Below the pieces are notes generated by a model. It was not told the origin of the DNA. It worked only from the letters and a program-made list of their open reading frames with translations, and did not search any database. Position numbers and translations under genes: made by a program. Below, one piece after another: positions 15,600 to 24,503 of a DNA stretch of 43,337 nt (its first letter is position 1; each line of letters opens with the position of its first letter). The stretch comes from Gammaproteobacteria bacterium (GTDB lineage Bacteria; Pseudomonadota; Gammaproteobacteria; Pseudomonadales; Azotimanducaceae), in NCBI GenBank assembly GCA_018666555.1, contig JABIZD010000171.1, forward strand, positions 1-43,337. Reading direction: 5' to 3'.

Positions 15600-16796
15600 T
15601 CATTGATTATCAATCTTCAGAAAGCGCAGTTTATCACCTGGCCTTACGGATTGACCCATTTCTACTTGGGCCAGGGCATTTGCCCAGGAAACCGATGACA
15701 TAACACCAGACCCCTGGTTATCAAAGCGTGTCAGCAAATGTCCCACATCAGATGCCTGCGCCCTGACACGCAGATATTGCCGGCGGGAACCTGCACCAAA
15801 ATCAAAATCAGCAGTTCCCCAGAAATATTCTGGCAAAACATCGCTCTGGCCCTGTAATGCGAGCAAGAAGGGTTTCGCCAATATAAGAAAAGTGACAAAG
15901 GTGGACACTGGATTACCTGGCAAGCCAAAAAACGGCGTCCCCGAAACTGATCCGAAAGCAAGTGGCTTCCCTGGTTTGATGGCAAGTTTCCACAACTCAA
16001 TTCGACCTAACTTTTCTACAGCCGCCTTAACGAAGTCGAGTTCACCCACTGAAACTCCGCCCGAGCTAAAAATACAATCACTCTCCTGCGCCGCTCTAAT
16101 TAACGCCTTTTCAGTGGCAGTGGCGGTATCAGCAACGACGCCTAAATCGATCACCTGCATACCCATCTGCTGCAGCAATCCGGTCAGGGCATAGCGATTT
16201 GAATTGTAAATCTGCCCTGGCTGGAGCGGCAACGGAGGATCAATTAATTCGTCGCCTGTGCTGAATATAGCGACGGTCAACGGCTTGACAATGTTCACCT
16301 GTGACAGACCAATGCTTGCCAGTAGACTGACATCCTGGGGAAGAAGCCGCCTACCTGCTTTTAATACCCGTTCGCCTTTGCTGATATCCTGGCCTACAGG
16401 ACGAACATTGTCGCCAAAAGAGGGGAGGACCTGAACTGCAATTTCCCCATCTGCTTCAACGACATTCTCCTGAATTACCACTGTATCAGCGCCAACGGGT
16501 AAAGCAGCCCCGGTAAAAATTCTTGCGGCTGACCCCGAAACCAGCGGCCTGCCTACTGAACCTGCAGGAATAAAGTCCGACACTGGCACAGATGATCGAT
16601 CGGCTAGATCCTCATGACGAATCGCGTATCCATCCATGGCACTGTTAGCCATAGGCGGCACATTGATAGCAGAAAACACATCTCGGGAGAGGGTCGCACC
16701 AAAGGCTGCTTTTAATCCTACTTCAAGCTCTCCTTTTGAAGGACTAACTTGGTCAAGGAGGAGCTTTAAAGCATCATCAACAGGCAGAAGCGCCAT
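15600..16796 (-). CDS. moeA: molybdopterin molybdenumtransferase MoeA
   Basis: 398-aa MoeA, full length. It shows the N-terminal PPMANSAMDGYAI, IFTGAALPVGADTVVIQE, the central MoCF-binding domain FSTGDELIDPPLPLQPGQIYNSNRYAL with SGGVSVGELDFVK, and KPLAFGSVSGTPFFGLPGNPVSTFVTF, followed by the C-terminal beta domain. MoeA inserts molybdate into adenylylated molybdopterin in the last step of molybdenum-cofactor synthesis in the cytoplasm. AGGG lies six bases before the ATG. It follows moaB by 25 bases on the same strand; the pair forms a small cofactor operon. Other Moco genes are not in the window. Confidence 0.95.
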   Translation of the reverse strand: MALLPVDDALKLLLDQVSPSKGELEVGLKAAFGATLSRDVFSAINVPPMANSAMDGYAIRHEDLADRSSVPVSDFIPAGSVGRPLVSGSAARIFTGAALPVGADTVVIQENVVEADGEIAVQVLPSFGDNVRPVGQDISKGERVLKAGRRLLPQDVSLLASIGLSQVNIVKPLTVAIFSTGDELIDPPLPLQPGQIYNSNRYALTGLLQQMGMQVIDLGVVADTATATEKALIRAAQESDCIFSSGGVSVGELDFVKAAVEKLGRIELWKLAIKPGKPLAFGSVSGTPFFGLPGNPVSTFVTFLILAKPFLLALQGQSDVLPEYFWGTADFDFGAGSRRQYLRVRAQASDVGHLLTRFDNQGSGVMSSVSWANALAQVEMGQSVRPGDKLRFLKIDNQ

Positions 16797-16821
16797 TTTA
16801 ATCCCTGGTTTCTGGGGTTAT

Positions 16822-17325
16822 TCAGTGGTGACCTCGTTGCAGCAACTCGGCAAAATTACAGGGTTTATGCTCACTGTCCAGTTGATCTTTCAAAAGGCCA
16901 CTCCATGCCGTTCGGCAGGCACCGGTCGAACCAGGCACGCAAAAAACCAGGGTGTTATTTGACAACCCTGCGAATGCCCTGGATTGGATGGTTGAGCTGC
17001 CGATCTCCTCATAGGATAACTGCCGGAATATTTCACCGAAGCCACTGATCTTAGTGTCCAGCAACGGTTCTAGCGCCTCAGGGGTCGAATCTCTAGTGGT
17101 AAAACCGGTACCACCGGTCGATACTATGACCTGAACCTCAGGGTCAGCAATCCACGCAGAAACCTTAGCCCTGAGAAGATATATATCGTCAGCGACTATG
17201 GCACGATCGACCAGGAAATGACCATCCTGCTGCAGCGACTCACACAATAACTGCCCTGATGTATCGGTTTCAATCGTTCTGGTATCCGAAACAGTCAGCA
17301 CGGCAAATTTAAGTTGCTCTTTCAT
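16822..17325 (-). CDS. moaB: molybdenum cofactor biosynthesis protein MoaB
   Basis: 167-aa MoaB, close to the Escherichia coli length. FAVLTVSDTRTIETDTSGQLL, VIVSTGGTGFTTRDSTPEAL, ISGFGEIFRQLSYEEIGSSTIQSRAFAG and VFCVPGSTGACRTAW match the MoaB/MogA fold, which adenylylates molybdopterin or is its close relative. It is transcribed with moeA. Its ATG overlaps by ATGA the stop codon of the truncated nhaD reading frame, so it may depend on translational coupling to that remnant; there is only a weak Shine-Dalgarno. Confidence 0.95.
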   Translation of the reverse strand: MKEQLKFAVLTVSDTRTIETDTSGQLLCESLQQDGHFLVDRAIVADDIYLLRAKVSAWIADPEVQVIVSTGGTGFTTRDSTPEALEPLLDTKISGFGEIFRQLSYEEIGSSTIQSRAFAGLSNNTLVFCVPGSTGACRTAWSGLLKDQLDSEHKPCNFAELLQRGHH

Positions 17326-17867
17326 AATCCAATGCCAGCTTCTATCAACATAATACTAGACTGGCCCATTAATAACGATGTCGTCAGATTGTCTGCAACC
17401 GGTGAAAGGAAAAACGCGATAATACCTGTGATCCAAAACAGCTTGCGATACCCAAAGGAACGGTTAATCAACCAAGCCCTGAGCACTTCAAATACATTCC
17501 GATCTGTCATGGCATTGATGTACATCATAGCCACGAGCAAGAACAATAACAGTGCCCCATACTCGAGTAGGTTATGTTCCAGAACGGCTCTTAGGTGCTC
17601 GGGGTCATGGCCTGAATCAATGCTTAATACAGCCACAATTGCCCAAATCACCCCAGCCGCCAGCACGACCGGTTTTGATTTCTTGAGGTGAATGAATTCT
17701 TCAGCCATCACCAGAGCGTAAGCAATAACAAAAATAGCCAACGCCAGAAAGCTCAAGGGAGCTGTGATCAAGCCTAGGTTTTCGCTATCACCTCCTGAAC
17801 TTGCCAAACCCATCATGGGTAACAATATTAATATGGAAAAGCCTGGAAATTTTGATAAATACATCAT
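17322..17867 (-). pseudogene. nhaD: truncated NhaD-type Na+/H+ antiporter (N-terminal part only)
   Basis: 181-aa reading frame that matches only the first third of NhaD sodium:proton antiporters (normally over 400 aa). Family-like sequence includes AIAYALVMAEEFIHLKKSKPVVLAAGVIW, LEYGALLLFLLVAMMYINAM, DRNVFEVLRAWL and FFLSPVADNLTTSLLMG. Similarity stops at residue 168, where intact NhaD continues into further helices; here 13 unrelated residues follow and the frame ends in the first codon of moaB. A deletion that joined nhaD to moaB is the simplest reading. The five or so remaining helices cannot be an antiporter, so I call it a pseudogene, although the frame is clean and may still carry moaB transcription and translation. 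Confidence 0.75.
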
Positions 17868-17891
17868 CTTGAAATCGCCAATCCTTTTGAT

Positions 17892-18665
17892 TTAGTAACC
17901 TTTCCAGTTCGGAGCTCTTTTTTCAGAAAACGCTTTGGGTCCTTCAACAAAATCCTCACTGGACCGCATTGCTTTTACCTGATCGTATTCCCCCCTGATC
18001 GCATCCTCAAGCGATGCCGACGACATGCCTTGCATAGCCGCTTCTTTACTTGCCCGAACCGATAGAGGCGCGCACTCAAGAATCAACCCTGCCCATCTCT
18101 TAGCCGCTGCTAAAGCCTCACCCTGGGGTACCACTTCGTTTACAAAACCCAAGGATAAGCCCTCATCGGCAGGGACTCTACGGCCCGTCAGCAGCATACC
18201 CATTGCCTGTTTCATGCCGATCTCTCTTGGCAAGCGATGAATACCTCCAGCCAATGCAGCCAAGCCAACCCTGGGTTCAGGCAGCGCAAATATGGCATTG
18301 GCTGAAGCAATAATCAAATCACACGCTAGAGCAATTTCAAACCCTCCACCCATGGCCAGCCCATTAACCGCCGCAATGACTGGCTTAGGATTATCAAACC
18401 GAGAAGTTAACCCGGCGAATCCGGTACTCGGCCCGCCCATTTTTCCACCACCGGCTTGATATTTCAGATCATTACCCGCACTGAAAGCTCTTTCACCGTC
18501 ACCGGTAATGATCGCCACCCACTGCTCCGGATCTGCAGAAAACTCGTCAAATACTTCTGCCAATTCAAAATTACCTGGAGGATGTAAGGCGTTCATTACC
18601 TCCGCTCTCCGGATGGTAACAATGGTTAAGCGGCCCTCTTTTTCAACACTACAATATTCGCCCAT
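17892..18665 (-). CDS. enoyl-CoA hydratase/isomerase family protein (crotonase)
   Basis: 257-aa crotonase. The oxyanion-hole segments are AFSAGNDLK and NGLAMGGGFEIALACDLIIAS. Two glutamates, E110 and E130, sit 20 residues apart, as the catalytic pair E144/E164 of rat enoyl-CoA hydratase does, so a hydratase reaction is plausible. The C-terminal RAPNWKGY tail is seen in carnitinyl-CoA dehydratase-like members. It would act on acyl-CoA esters in the cytoplasm; chain length and stereochemistry are unknown. GGGAG stands seven bases before the ATG. It is preceded by a 212-base gap after patB and followed by the truncated nhaD. Confidence 0.88.
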   Translation of the reverse strand: MGEYCSVEKEGRLTIVTIRRAEVMNALHPPGNFELAEVFDEFSADPEQWVAIITGDGERAFSAGNDLKYQAGGGKMGGPSTGFAGLTSRFDNPKPVIAAVNGLAMGGGFEIALACDLIIASANAIFALPEPRVGLAALAGGIHRLPREIGMKQAMGMLLTGRRVPADEGLSLGFVNEVVPQGEALAAAKRWAGLILECAPLSVRASKEAAMQGMSSASLEDAIRGEYDQVKAMRSSEDFVEGPKAFSEKRAPNWKGY

Positions 18666-18778
18666 ATATGCGCTCCCTTTCTCTAAAATGCTAACTTCTC
18701 AAATGCTAATAATATTAGTTTGCTGGTTGTGATCCTCTGCTAAAAGCAGTCTACTGGCCTGTAAATATTCCCAATCAA

Positions 18779-18797
18779 TTGATCGCAATTGCATCAA
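18779..18797. promoter_or_regulatory. palindromic site upstream of the crotonase gene
   Basis: TTGAT, one C, the self-complementary GCAATTGC, then ATCAA: a near-perfect 19-base dyad about 115 bases upstream of the crotonase start, in the 212-base gap after patB. It may be an operator for a dimeric regulator. The same gap also has CTGC-TAAAA-GCAG (18737-18749). I cannot match either to a known regulator. Confidence 0.25.
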
Positions 18798-18877
18798 TGC
18801 AGGCCGAACCTGTCAATATCCTCATCTGCTAAAAATAGAACGAAAAGATCATTGCCGGTTTATTTTCAACATTACGA

Positions 18878-20014
18878 TCAGCCGTTGCAAGCCTTCTCAA
18901 TCCGGTTCAGTCCTTCTTCGAGCAAGGATCTGGGGCAACCAAAGTTCAACCTCATATATCCCAAACCGTAGAATTCATCACCCGATGACAGGCCCACACC
19001 CGCCTTTTCAAAATGACCCAGAGGGTCTGATAAATCTAATTCCTGTATATTCAACCACGCCAGATAAGTGGCCTCTACCCGGTTAACGCGGATTCCCCTA
19101 ATCTCCTGACATCGATCATAAACATAGTCTCTATTAGCTGCAAGATATACAAGCAGAGCTTCATGCCAATCGGCACAATCAGTCCAGGCGGCCTCTGTCG
19201 CGACATATCCAAAGGTATTTACATTAGCCATAATACCCTCACCGGCTTTACGATATTGCTCTCTAAGCAATTCATTTTCAGCTATTGCAACGGCGCAGCC
19301 GAGGCCTGCCAGATTAAACGTCTTGGAAGCTGCCATCAGCGTAATGGTGATGTCTGCAGCGCGCTGACTGATTGACGCGATCGGCGTATGCTGGCGACCA
19401 TCCAGCACCAACTCACAATGAATTTCGTCCGAGCAAATTTTAACATCATAGCGATCGCATATTGCCACGATTTCCTGCATTTCGCCCACACTCAGCATTC
19501 GCCCCAGGGGATTGAGTGGATTACACAATAGCAGCAGGTCGATCTCAGGCCGTGCTGCCACCTGACGAGCCAACTCGGCAACGGGAAATCGCCAGTTATC
19601 CTGTTCACTCATCTCGAGGGTAATTAAATCCCTGTTCATATTTCCCGGCGCATCGATAAATGGCCGGTATACAGGAACAGCCGTTACAACGGCGCCACCG
19701 GGCTTGACAAGCCCTCGACATATTTGATTCAGGGCCGGGACCAGACCCGGAGAAAATAAAATATCGGATTCTTCGACCATCCAGCGATAGCGCGATTCCA
19801 GCCTTGCCACCACGATCTCTATCAGGCTAGCCGGTATCTCGGTATAACCGAACACACCATGATCGACTCTCCTGCGGATGGCCTCCAGGACGGGCTGCGG
19901 ACACCTAAAATCCATATCAGCGACCCACATGGGAATGATTTCCCGGGCTCGGTACTTCGCCCATTTCTTGCTATCGCTACTCTGTCTATCAACCAGAAAA
20001 TCGAACTCAGACAT
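18878..20014 (-). CDS. patB: MalY/PatB-family PLP C-S lyase
   Basis: 378-aa fold-type I PLP enzyme of the MalY/PatB group. [14 protein letters not shown] and FGYTEIP are hallmarks near the N-terminus; [22 protein letters not shown] (D196) and [15 protein letters not shown], with K231 as Schiff-base lysine, complete the site. Such proteins cleave cystathionine or other cysteine S-conjugates to pyruvate, ammonia and a thiol, and some also act as regulators. A role in homocysteine formation is likely in view of metR and the SAM-II-controlled gene in the same window, but they are not in one operon. GAGGG lies before the ATG. It is divergent from msrA over 95 bases. Confidence 0.87.
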   Translation of the reverse strand: MSEFDFLVDRQSSDSKKWAKYRAREIIPMWVADMDFRCPQPVLEAIRRRVDHGVFGYTEIPASLIEIVVARLESRYRWMVEESDILFSPGLVPALNQICRGLVKPGGAVVTAVPVYRPFIDAPGNMNRDLITLEMSEQDNWRFPVAELARQVAARPEIDLLLLCNPLNPLGRMLSVGEMQEIVAICDRYDVKICSDEIHCELVLDGRQHTPIASISQRAADITITLMAASKTFNLAGLGCAVAIAENELLREQYRKAGEGIMANVNTFGYVATEAAWTDCADWHEALLVYLAANRDYVYDRCQEIRGIRVNRVEATYLAWLNIQELDLSDPLGHFEKAGVGLSSGDEFYGLGYMRLNFGCPRSLLEEGLNRIEKACNG

Positions 20015-20059
20015 ATAACCCTCTTCCCTTTAAGGGTTGTCATGGTAACTTAATCTCGC

Positions 20060-20088
20060 TTAGCATAGTCAAACAAGCAATCTATATT
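20060..20088 (+). promoter_or_regulatory. putative sigma-70 promoter of msrA
   Basis: TTAGCA (20060-20065) as -35, 17 bases, TATATT (20083-20088) as -10, 21 bases before the msrA ATG. Expected initiation near 20095 would leave a very short leader. Confidence 0.35.
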
Positions 20089-20109
20089 GACAACAAAAGG
20101 GTAAAAGCC

Positions 20110-20745
20110 ATGGGTTTTTTTACAACAAGTGCAAAACTGCCATCAAGCCAGGAGGCACTACCTGGTCGAGATATTGCTGTAGAAGTTCCCCAGAGTCACT
20201 TCGTCAATGGTAATTCACTACGCCCACCCTTTCCAGAAAATCACCAGTCGGCTCTTTTCGCCATGGGCTGCTTCTGGGGCGCAGAAAAGTTATTCTGGCA
20301 GGTCAGTGGTGTTTTTACGACTGCCGTTGGCTATGCCGGTGGACATACCAACAACCCATCCTATGAAGAAGTATGCTCAGGTATGACCGGCCATACTGAA
20401 GCTGTGCTGGTCGTCTGGGACCCCGAAAAGGTGACCTTTGATAGGTTACTAACCATTTTTTGGGAAGGCCATAATCCAACCCAGGGTATGAGGCAGGGCA
20501 ACGATATGGGCACTCAGTACCGATCAGCCATCTATACCACTTGCGAGAAGCATTATCAGTCAGCGATAGAAAGCCAGCGCCGCTTTCAAGCCAAATTACT
20601 GGCCCAGGGCTACCCGCCAATTACCACTGAGATGAGCGTCGATGACGCGTTTTTCTACGCTGAGCACTATCACCAGCAATATCTCGCTAAAGTCCCTAAT
20701 GGGTATTGCGGACTCGGTGGAACCGGCGTCTGCTTCGCGGATTAA
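20110..20745 (+). CDS. msrA: peptide-methionine (S)-S-oxide reductase MsrA
   Basis: 211-aa MsrA. The catalytic GCFWG motif has its nucleophilic cysteine at residue 54, followed by [33 protein letters not shown] and the [22 protein letters not shown] signature. Resolving cysteines are in the C-terminal [12 protein letters not shown]. The length is that of the Escherichia coli-type enzyme with an N-terminal extension (about 45 residues) and no signal peptide. It repairs methionine S-sulfoxide in proteins with thioredoxin as reductant. It overlaps the convergent purC by four bases at the stop codons. Confidence 0.95.
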   Translation: MGFFTTSAKLPSSQEALPGRDIAVEVPQSHFVNGNSLRPPFPENHQSALFAMGCFWGAEKLFWQVSGVFTTAVGYAGGHTNNPSYEEVCSGMTGHTEAVLVVWDPEKVTFDRLLTIFWEGHNPTQGMRQGNDMGTQYRSAIYTTCEKHYQSAIESQRRFQAKLLAQGYPPITTEMSVDDAFFYAEHYHQQYLAKVPNGYCGLGGTGVCFAD

Positions 20746-21650
20746 CCGATCAGCAATTTGTAAGCCTGTTCATAGCGCGACAAGGTATTATCAACTACTT
20801 CCTGCGGCAGAGCTGGCCCGGGATACTCTTTGTTCCAGAGCCCCTGATCGACGAGGGTTTGCGTATAGTTACGCACATACTGCTTATCATAACTATTCTG
20901 CTCCTGGCCGGGTTGCCACTCATCGGCAGGCCAGAATCGAGAACTATCCGGCGTCAGCACTTCATCTATGAGCACAGGCTCGAGACTATCGCCTTCTAAT
21001 CCAAATTCAAACTTAGTATCGGCGATGATAATACCCCTGCCCGCAGCATACTCTCTTCCCTCCAGGTAGATTGACATGGCAATGTCACGTATTCGCGACA
21101 TCAGCTCCTTGCCTGCAATCTGGCAGCTTTCCTCGTAGCTTATATTTTCATCATGCCCTTCGTCAGCCTTAGTAGAGGGAGTGAAGATAGGATTCTCTAT
21201 GCGATCACTATTCACCATACCCGCAGGCAAGTCTATCCCACACACCTGACCGGTGGACTGATAGTCCTTATAACCACTACCGGTAAGGAACCCCCGGACA
21301 ATACACTCTACCGGCACAACCTTGCTTTTTCGGCAGATCATCACACGTCCAGCCAGCATCTGTTGCTGCGCTTGTGTCAAACCGGGAATTTCTGTTGCGT
21401 CAGTGCTAATCAAATGATGACGATAACGGCCATCAAAAAAATCAAACCAAAACTGAGAAATTTTTGTCAGCATGATGCCCTTACCTGGGATACCATTTTG
21501 CAAAACAACATCAAACACACTGACTCTGTCTGAGGCTATAATCAGTAAACCTTCTTCGCCATCTGGCAGAGTGATATCGTATAAATCGCGTACTTTGCCT
21601 TGCCTTTTATTCGGAAACGGTAAATCTGTCATCATCACGGCTTCAGTCAT
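20742..21650 (-). CDS. purC: phosphoribosylaminoimidazole-succinocarboxamide synthase (SAICAR synthase)
   Basis: 302-aa SAICAR synthetase: ATP, CAIR and aspartate to SAICAR in purine synthesis. [68 protein letters not shown] and [12 protein letters not shown]...[15 protein letters not shown] are all present. The protein is of the longer class (about 300 residues, as in yeast ADE1) rather than the 237-residue Escherichia coli form. I start at the ATG at 21650 with AAAGGAG ten bases upstream; 13 extra codons are open to 21689 and a later pair of ATGs is also possible. Its 3' end overlaps that of msrA. Confidence 0.95.
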   Translation of the reverse strand: MTEAVMMTDLPFPNKRQGKVRDLYDITLPDGEEGLLIIASDRVSVFDVVLQNGIPGKGIMLTKISQFWFDFFDGRYRHHLISTDATEIPGLTQAQQQMLAGRVMICRKSKVVPVECIVRGFLTGSGYKDYQSTGQVCGIDLPAGMVNSDRIENPIFTPSTKADEGHDENISYEESCQIAGKELMSRIRDIAMSIYLEGREYAAGRGIIIADTKFEFGLEGDSLEPVLIDEVLTPDSSRFWPADEWQPGQEQNSYDKQYVRNYTQTLVDQGLWNKEYPGPALPQEVVDNTLSRYEQAYKLLIG

Positions 21651-21704
21651 ATCAGCAATGCTCCTTTCCATAAAAATAAAAATGCTCAATCATGCCCATG
21701 ATCC

Positions 21705-22925
21705 TTAGGCCAGAGCTTGTTTAAAATCATCCAGCAAATCTTCGATTTCCTCAATTCCCACAGAAAAACGAACCAATGAATCAACAATACCCATTTCTTT
21801 TCTTTTGGCGGCCCCCGCCTCGTAAAATATTGAGTGCGCCACCGGTATCGCCAACGTGCGCGTATCTCCCAGATTGCTTGAGCAAATGACTAATTTAAGA
21901 GAATCTATCAGGTCGAAACAATCAAGGCCATCCTCTAATTCGATACTTATTATGGCACCTGGATAACGAAACCACTCGCGACTCCTCTGGTAGTCCGGAT
22001 GGTCGGCTAAACCTGGATAATGGACCTTCTGAATCCGTGGGTGGTCTTTAAAAAAAGCAGCTAGTACGGCTGCATTTGCACAGGCTCGGTCCATCCGCAG
22101 TGCTAAGGTATCAGAGCCAATGGATAAGTGATGGGCCGCTTCAGCTCCCAAAGTGGCACCAAAATCCCTGAGCCCCTTTTTCTTGATCTGGTTTAATCCC
22201 CATAAGCGGGCGTCCCCGGTTCGATAATTATCGTAAATATTGGCGAATGCTTGCCAGTCATACTGACCCGTCTCTGTGACACACCCACCTAATGCATTGG
22301 CATGGCCACCGATATATTTAGTCAGCGAATTGATCACCAGGCTCGCACCAGCACTCTTAGCCTGGAATAAATACGGCGACGTCAGGGTATTGTCAACGAC
22401 ATAAACCAGTTGCTTTTTTGCGCACAACTCACCAATACGATACAAATCAGAGATCTGCGTTCGTGGGTTTGCGATGGTTTCAGTAAATACCAGTTTTGTT
22501 TCTGGCCTTAACGCAGCTTCAACATGCCTGACGTCAGTTGCATCAACAAAGGAAACGTCGATACCATGGGCAGCAAACGATTGAAACAGACTATTAGTGT
22601 TACCAAACAAAAACTGCGATGTGATCACGTGATCGCCTGCTCGCAGCAAAGAAAATAAGGTCGTTCCAATGGCACTCATACCGGTCGCAAATGCAACCGA
22701 AGCTACCCCTGATTCCATCAAGGTTACTTTATCCTGCAAAGCATTAACGGTCGGGTTTACCTGTCGACCATAACTATAACCGGCTTCCTTTCCCTGAAAC
22801 ACCCTAGCCAGTTGTCGTGCTTCATCGAAGCAGTAGGCCACTGATGTATGTACCGGTTTATGCACCGAGCCATGCTCAATTTCTGAACGTCGGTCAGCGT
22901 GTAAAATTTTAGAAGAAAACTCCAT
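21705..22925 (-). CDS. cystathionine gamma-synthase family PLP enzyme (methionine synthesis)
   Basis: 406-aa enzyme of the Cys/Met-metabolism PLP family. YSYGRQVNPTVNALQDKVTLMESGVASVAFATGMSAI binds the cofactor phosphate, and K203 in INSLTKYIGGHANALGG is the Schiff-base lysine. Members act as cystathionine gamma-synthase, O-acyl-homoserine sulfhydrylase (MetZ/MetY) or C-S lyases; sequence alone does not decide. The SAM-II riboswitch directly upstream strongly suggests a step in methionine synthesis that is shut off by S-adenosylmethionine, most likely sulfide or cysteine addition to an activated homoserine. It is not in an operon with purC by function, though only 54 bases separate the two and read-through is possible. 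Confidence 0.85.
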   Translation of the reverse strand: MEFSSKILHADRRSEIEHGSVHKPVHTSVAYCFDEARQLARVFQGKEAGYSYGRQVNPTVNALQDKVTLMESGVASVAFATGMSAIGTTLFSLLRAGDHVITSQFLFGNTNSLFQSFAAHGIDVSFVDATDVRHVEAALRPETKLVFTETIANPRTQISDLYRIGELCAKKQLVYVVDNTLTSPYLFQAKSAGASLVINSLTKYIGGHANALGGCVTETGQYDWQAFANIYDNYRTGDARLWGLNQIKKKGLRDFGATLGAEAAHHLSIGSDTLALRMDRACANAAVLAAFFKDHPRIQKVHYPGLADHPDYQRSREWFRYPGAIISIELEDGLDCFDLIDSLKLVICSSNLGDTRTLAIPVAHSIFYEAGAAKRKEMGIVDSLVRFSVGIEEIEDLLDDFKQALA

Positions 22926-22941
22926 AGGTCTTTCTCAGGAT

Positions 22942-22969
22942 AAAAAAAAACCCGCCATTAAAGCGGGTC
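22942..22969 (-). terminator. riboswitch expression platform: intrinsic terminator
   Basis: On the minus strand GACCCGC pairs with GCGGGTT (the last two pairs using the first T residues) around the TTTAATG loop, followed by a run of nine T. The 5' arm overlaps CGCTTTA, which can instead pair with TAAAGCG at 22980-22974, so terminator and antiterminator exclude each other. It lies only 17 bases before the ATG of the regulated gene. Confidence 0.8.
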
Positions 22970-22973
22970 AGTG

Positions 22974-23028
22974 CGCTTTAGCCGAATTTGTTATTGCGCC
23001 CGCAAGCTGATAATCAAATCGGCGCACA
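22974..23028 (-). promoter_or_regulatory. SAM-II riboswitch aptamer
   Basis: Minus-strand leader of the PLP enzyme. P1 is TGCGCC (23026-23021) with GGCGCA (23000-22995). Its loop holds the conserved GATTTG and AGCTTGC elements, and the 3' part has AATAACAAATTCGGCTAAAG, in which CAAATtCGG can fold back on CCGATTTG of the loop to make the pseudoknot. GAUUUG...GCUUGC...ACAA..CGCUAAAG is the arrangement I know for the SAM-II (SAM_alpha) class that binds S-adenosylmethionine. The terminal TAAAG of the aptamer is also the 5' arm of the antiterminator, so ligand binding would release the terminator and switch expression off. Confidence 0.85.
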
Positions 23029-23135
23029 TTGATTTTAAGATGACTTAGACCCTAAAAGCAAATTTTAACAAGCAATGCCGGAATCCTCTTATCACTGTTA
23101 CAATCTCTCCTCAAAGCATTAAGTACCTCTCGACT

Positions 23136-24443
23136 ATGGAACAGAAACAATTTAACCAGGCCCTCTTAGAGTTTCTCCAGGATTCACCGACGCCTTTTCA
23201 TGCCACAGAACAAATCTCCAACCGGCTGGGGGAACAGGGCTTTAACAGACTAAACGAGGAAGATAGCTGGGACCTTAAGCCGGGTAGTTATTTTGTTACC
23301 CGAAATCAATCATCAATTATTGGCTTTACTATTGGCAAACAACCCCTGGATGAAACCGGCATACGCATGATAGGCGCTCATACCGATAGCCCTTGTCTGA
23401 AAGTAAAGCCGTCTCCTGACATATCCGACCACACCTATGGTCAACTGGGTGTCGAAGTTTACGGTGGCGCTCTGTTGAATCCCTGGTTTGACAGAGATCT
23501 CAGTATTGCCGGGCGGGTCACTCTTGAAGATGAAAGCGGGGCCATCAGCAATTGCCTGGTCGATTTTAAACGACCCATAGCGACGATACCCAGTTTGGCC
23601 ATCCACCTGGACAGAGAAGCCAATAAGAAGCGTAGCATCAACCCCCAGACGGATATACCCCCTATTATTAACCAGTCAGGTAGCCCACTGACTGCCCTGC
23701 TGGAGAATCAGATCGAATTACAGCATGGCAAGATTAATCTCCAGCAGGTGCTCTCCTGGGATCTATGCTTGTACGACACCCAGGCTCCCGCCATTATAGG
23801 CCACGATGAGGATTTCATTGCTAGTGCAAGGCTCGATAACCTGCTTTCCTGTTACGTTGCCTGTGAAGCTTTACAGCAGGCCGACTCACGTGTTTCCAGC
23901 CTGATCGTCTGTAATGATCATGAGGAAGTCGGTAGTGCTTCAGCAGCAGGTGCTGAAGGAAGTTTTCTTAAGGATATTCTTGAGAGGATCATGCCAAATA
24001 CCGAGATCAGATTGAGAACCCTAGCTAAATCGATGCTGATTTCAACAGATAACGCCCACGGAATTCATCCCAACTTCTCTGGCAAACACGACAGCCAGCA
24101 CGGCCCAATCCTTAATCAAGGTCCCGTCATCAAGATAAACTCTAATCAACGCTACGCCACCTCAAGCGAGACCATGGCTTATTTCTTATCACTGTGCCGT
24201 AAATTAGATATCCCAAGCCAGCAATTTGTTACCAGAACAGACCTGGCCTGCGGCAGCACAATCGGCCCAATCACAGCAAAAACAATCGGTATCAAAGCGG
24301 TTGATGTAGGTGTGCCTACCTTTGCCATGCACTCCATTCGTGAGCTGGCCGGAGTGAAAGATGCCTATTTGCTGCTGCAGGCCTTAACCGCCTTCACTAC
24401 AGCCTTAAGACCGATATCGATCAATAGTATTACCGGCAACTGA
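23136..24443 (+). CDS. apeB: M18 family aminopeptidase
   Basis: 435-aa zinc aminopeptidase of peptidase family M18 (aspartyl aminopeptidase/ApeB). Metal ligands and catalytic residues are visible in GAHTDSPCLKVKP, ASARLDNLLSCY, CNDHEEVGSASAAGAEG, STDNAHGIHPNFSGKHD and the late VGVPTFAMHSIREL. Length and order agree with the bacterial group near 430 aa. It removes N-terminal, preferably acidic, residues from peptides in the cytoplasm as a large homo-oligomer. It is divergent from the riboswitch-controlled gene; the 108 bases before its start hold its promoter but I see no clear consensus. The ATG has only a weak ribosome-binding site. Confidence 0.92.
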   Translation: MEQKQFNQALLEFLQDSPTPFHATEQISNRLGEQGFNRLNEEDSWDLKPGSYFVTRNQSSIIGFTIGKQPLDETGIRMIGAHTDSPCLKVKPSPDISDHTYGQLGVEVYGGALLNPWFDRDLSIAGRVTLEDESGAISNCLVDFKRPIATIPSLAIHLDREANKKRSINPQTDIPPIINQSGSPLTALLENQIELQHGKINLQQVLSWDLCLYDTQAPAIIGHDEDFIASARLDNLLSCYVACEALQQADSRVSSLIVCNDHEEVGSASAAGAEGSFLKDILERIMPNTEIRLRTLAKSMLISTDNAHGIHPNFSGKHDSQHGPILNQGPVIKINSNQRYATSSETMAYFLSLCRKLDIPSQQFVTRTDLACGSTIGPITAKTIGIKAVDVGVPTFAMHSIRELAGVKDAYLLLQALTAFTTALRPISINSITGN

Positions 24444-24503
24444 ACTCAACGGCTTTAGCGCTCATCAGCAAGTCTTAGGGCATTGGATTTGTTCGTGCAC
24501 AGC

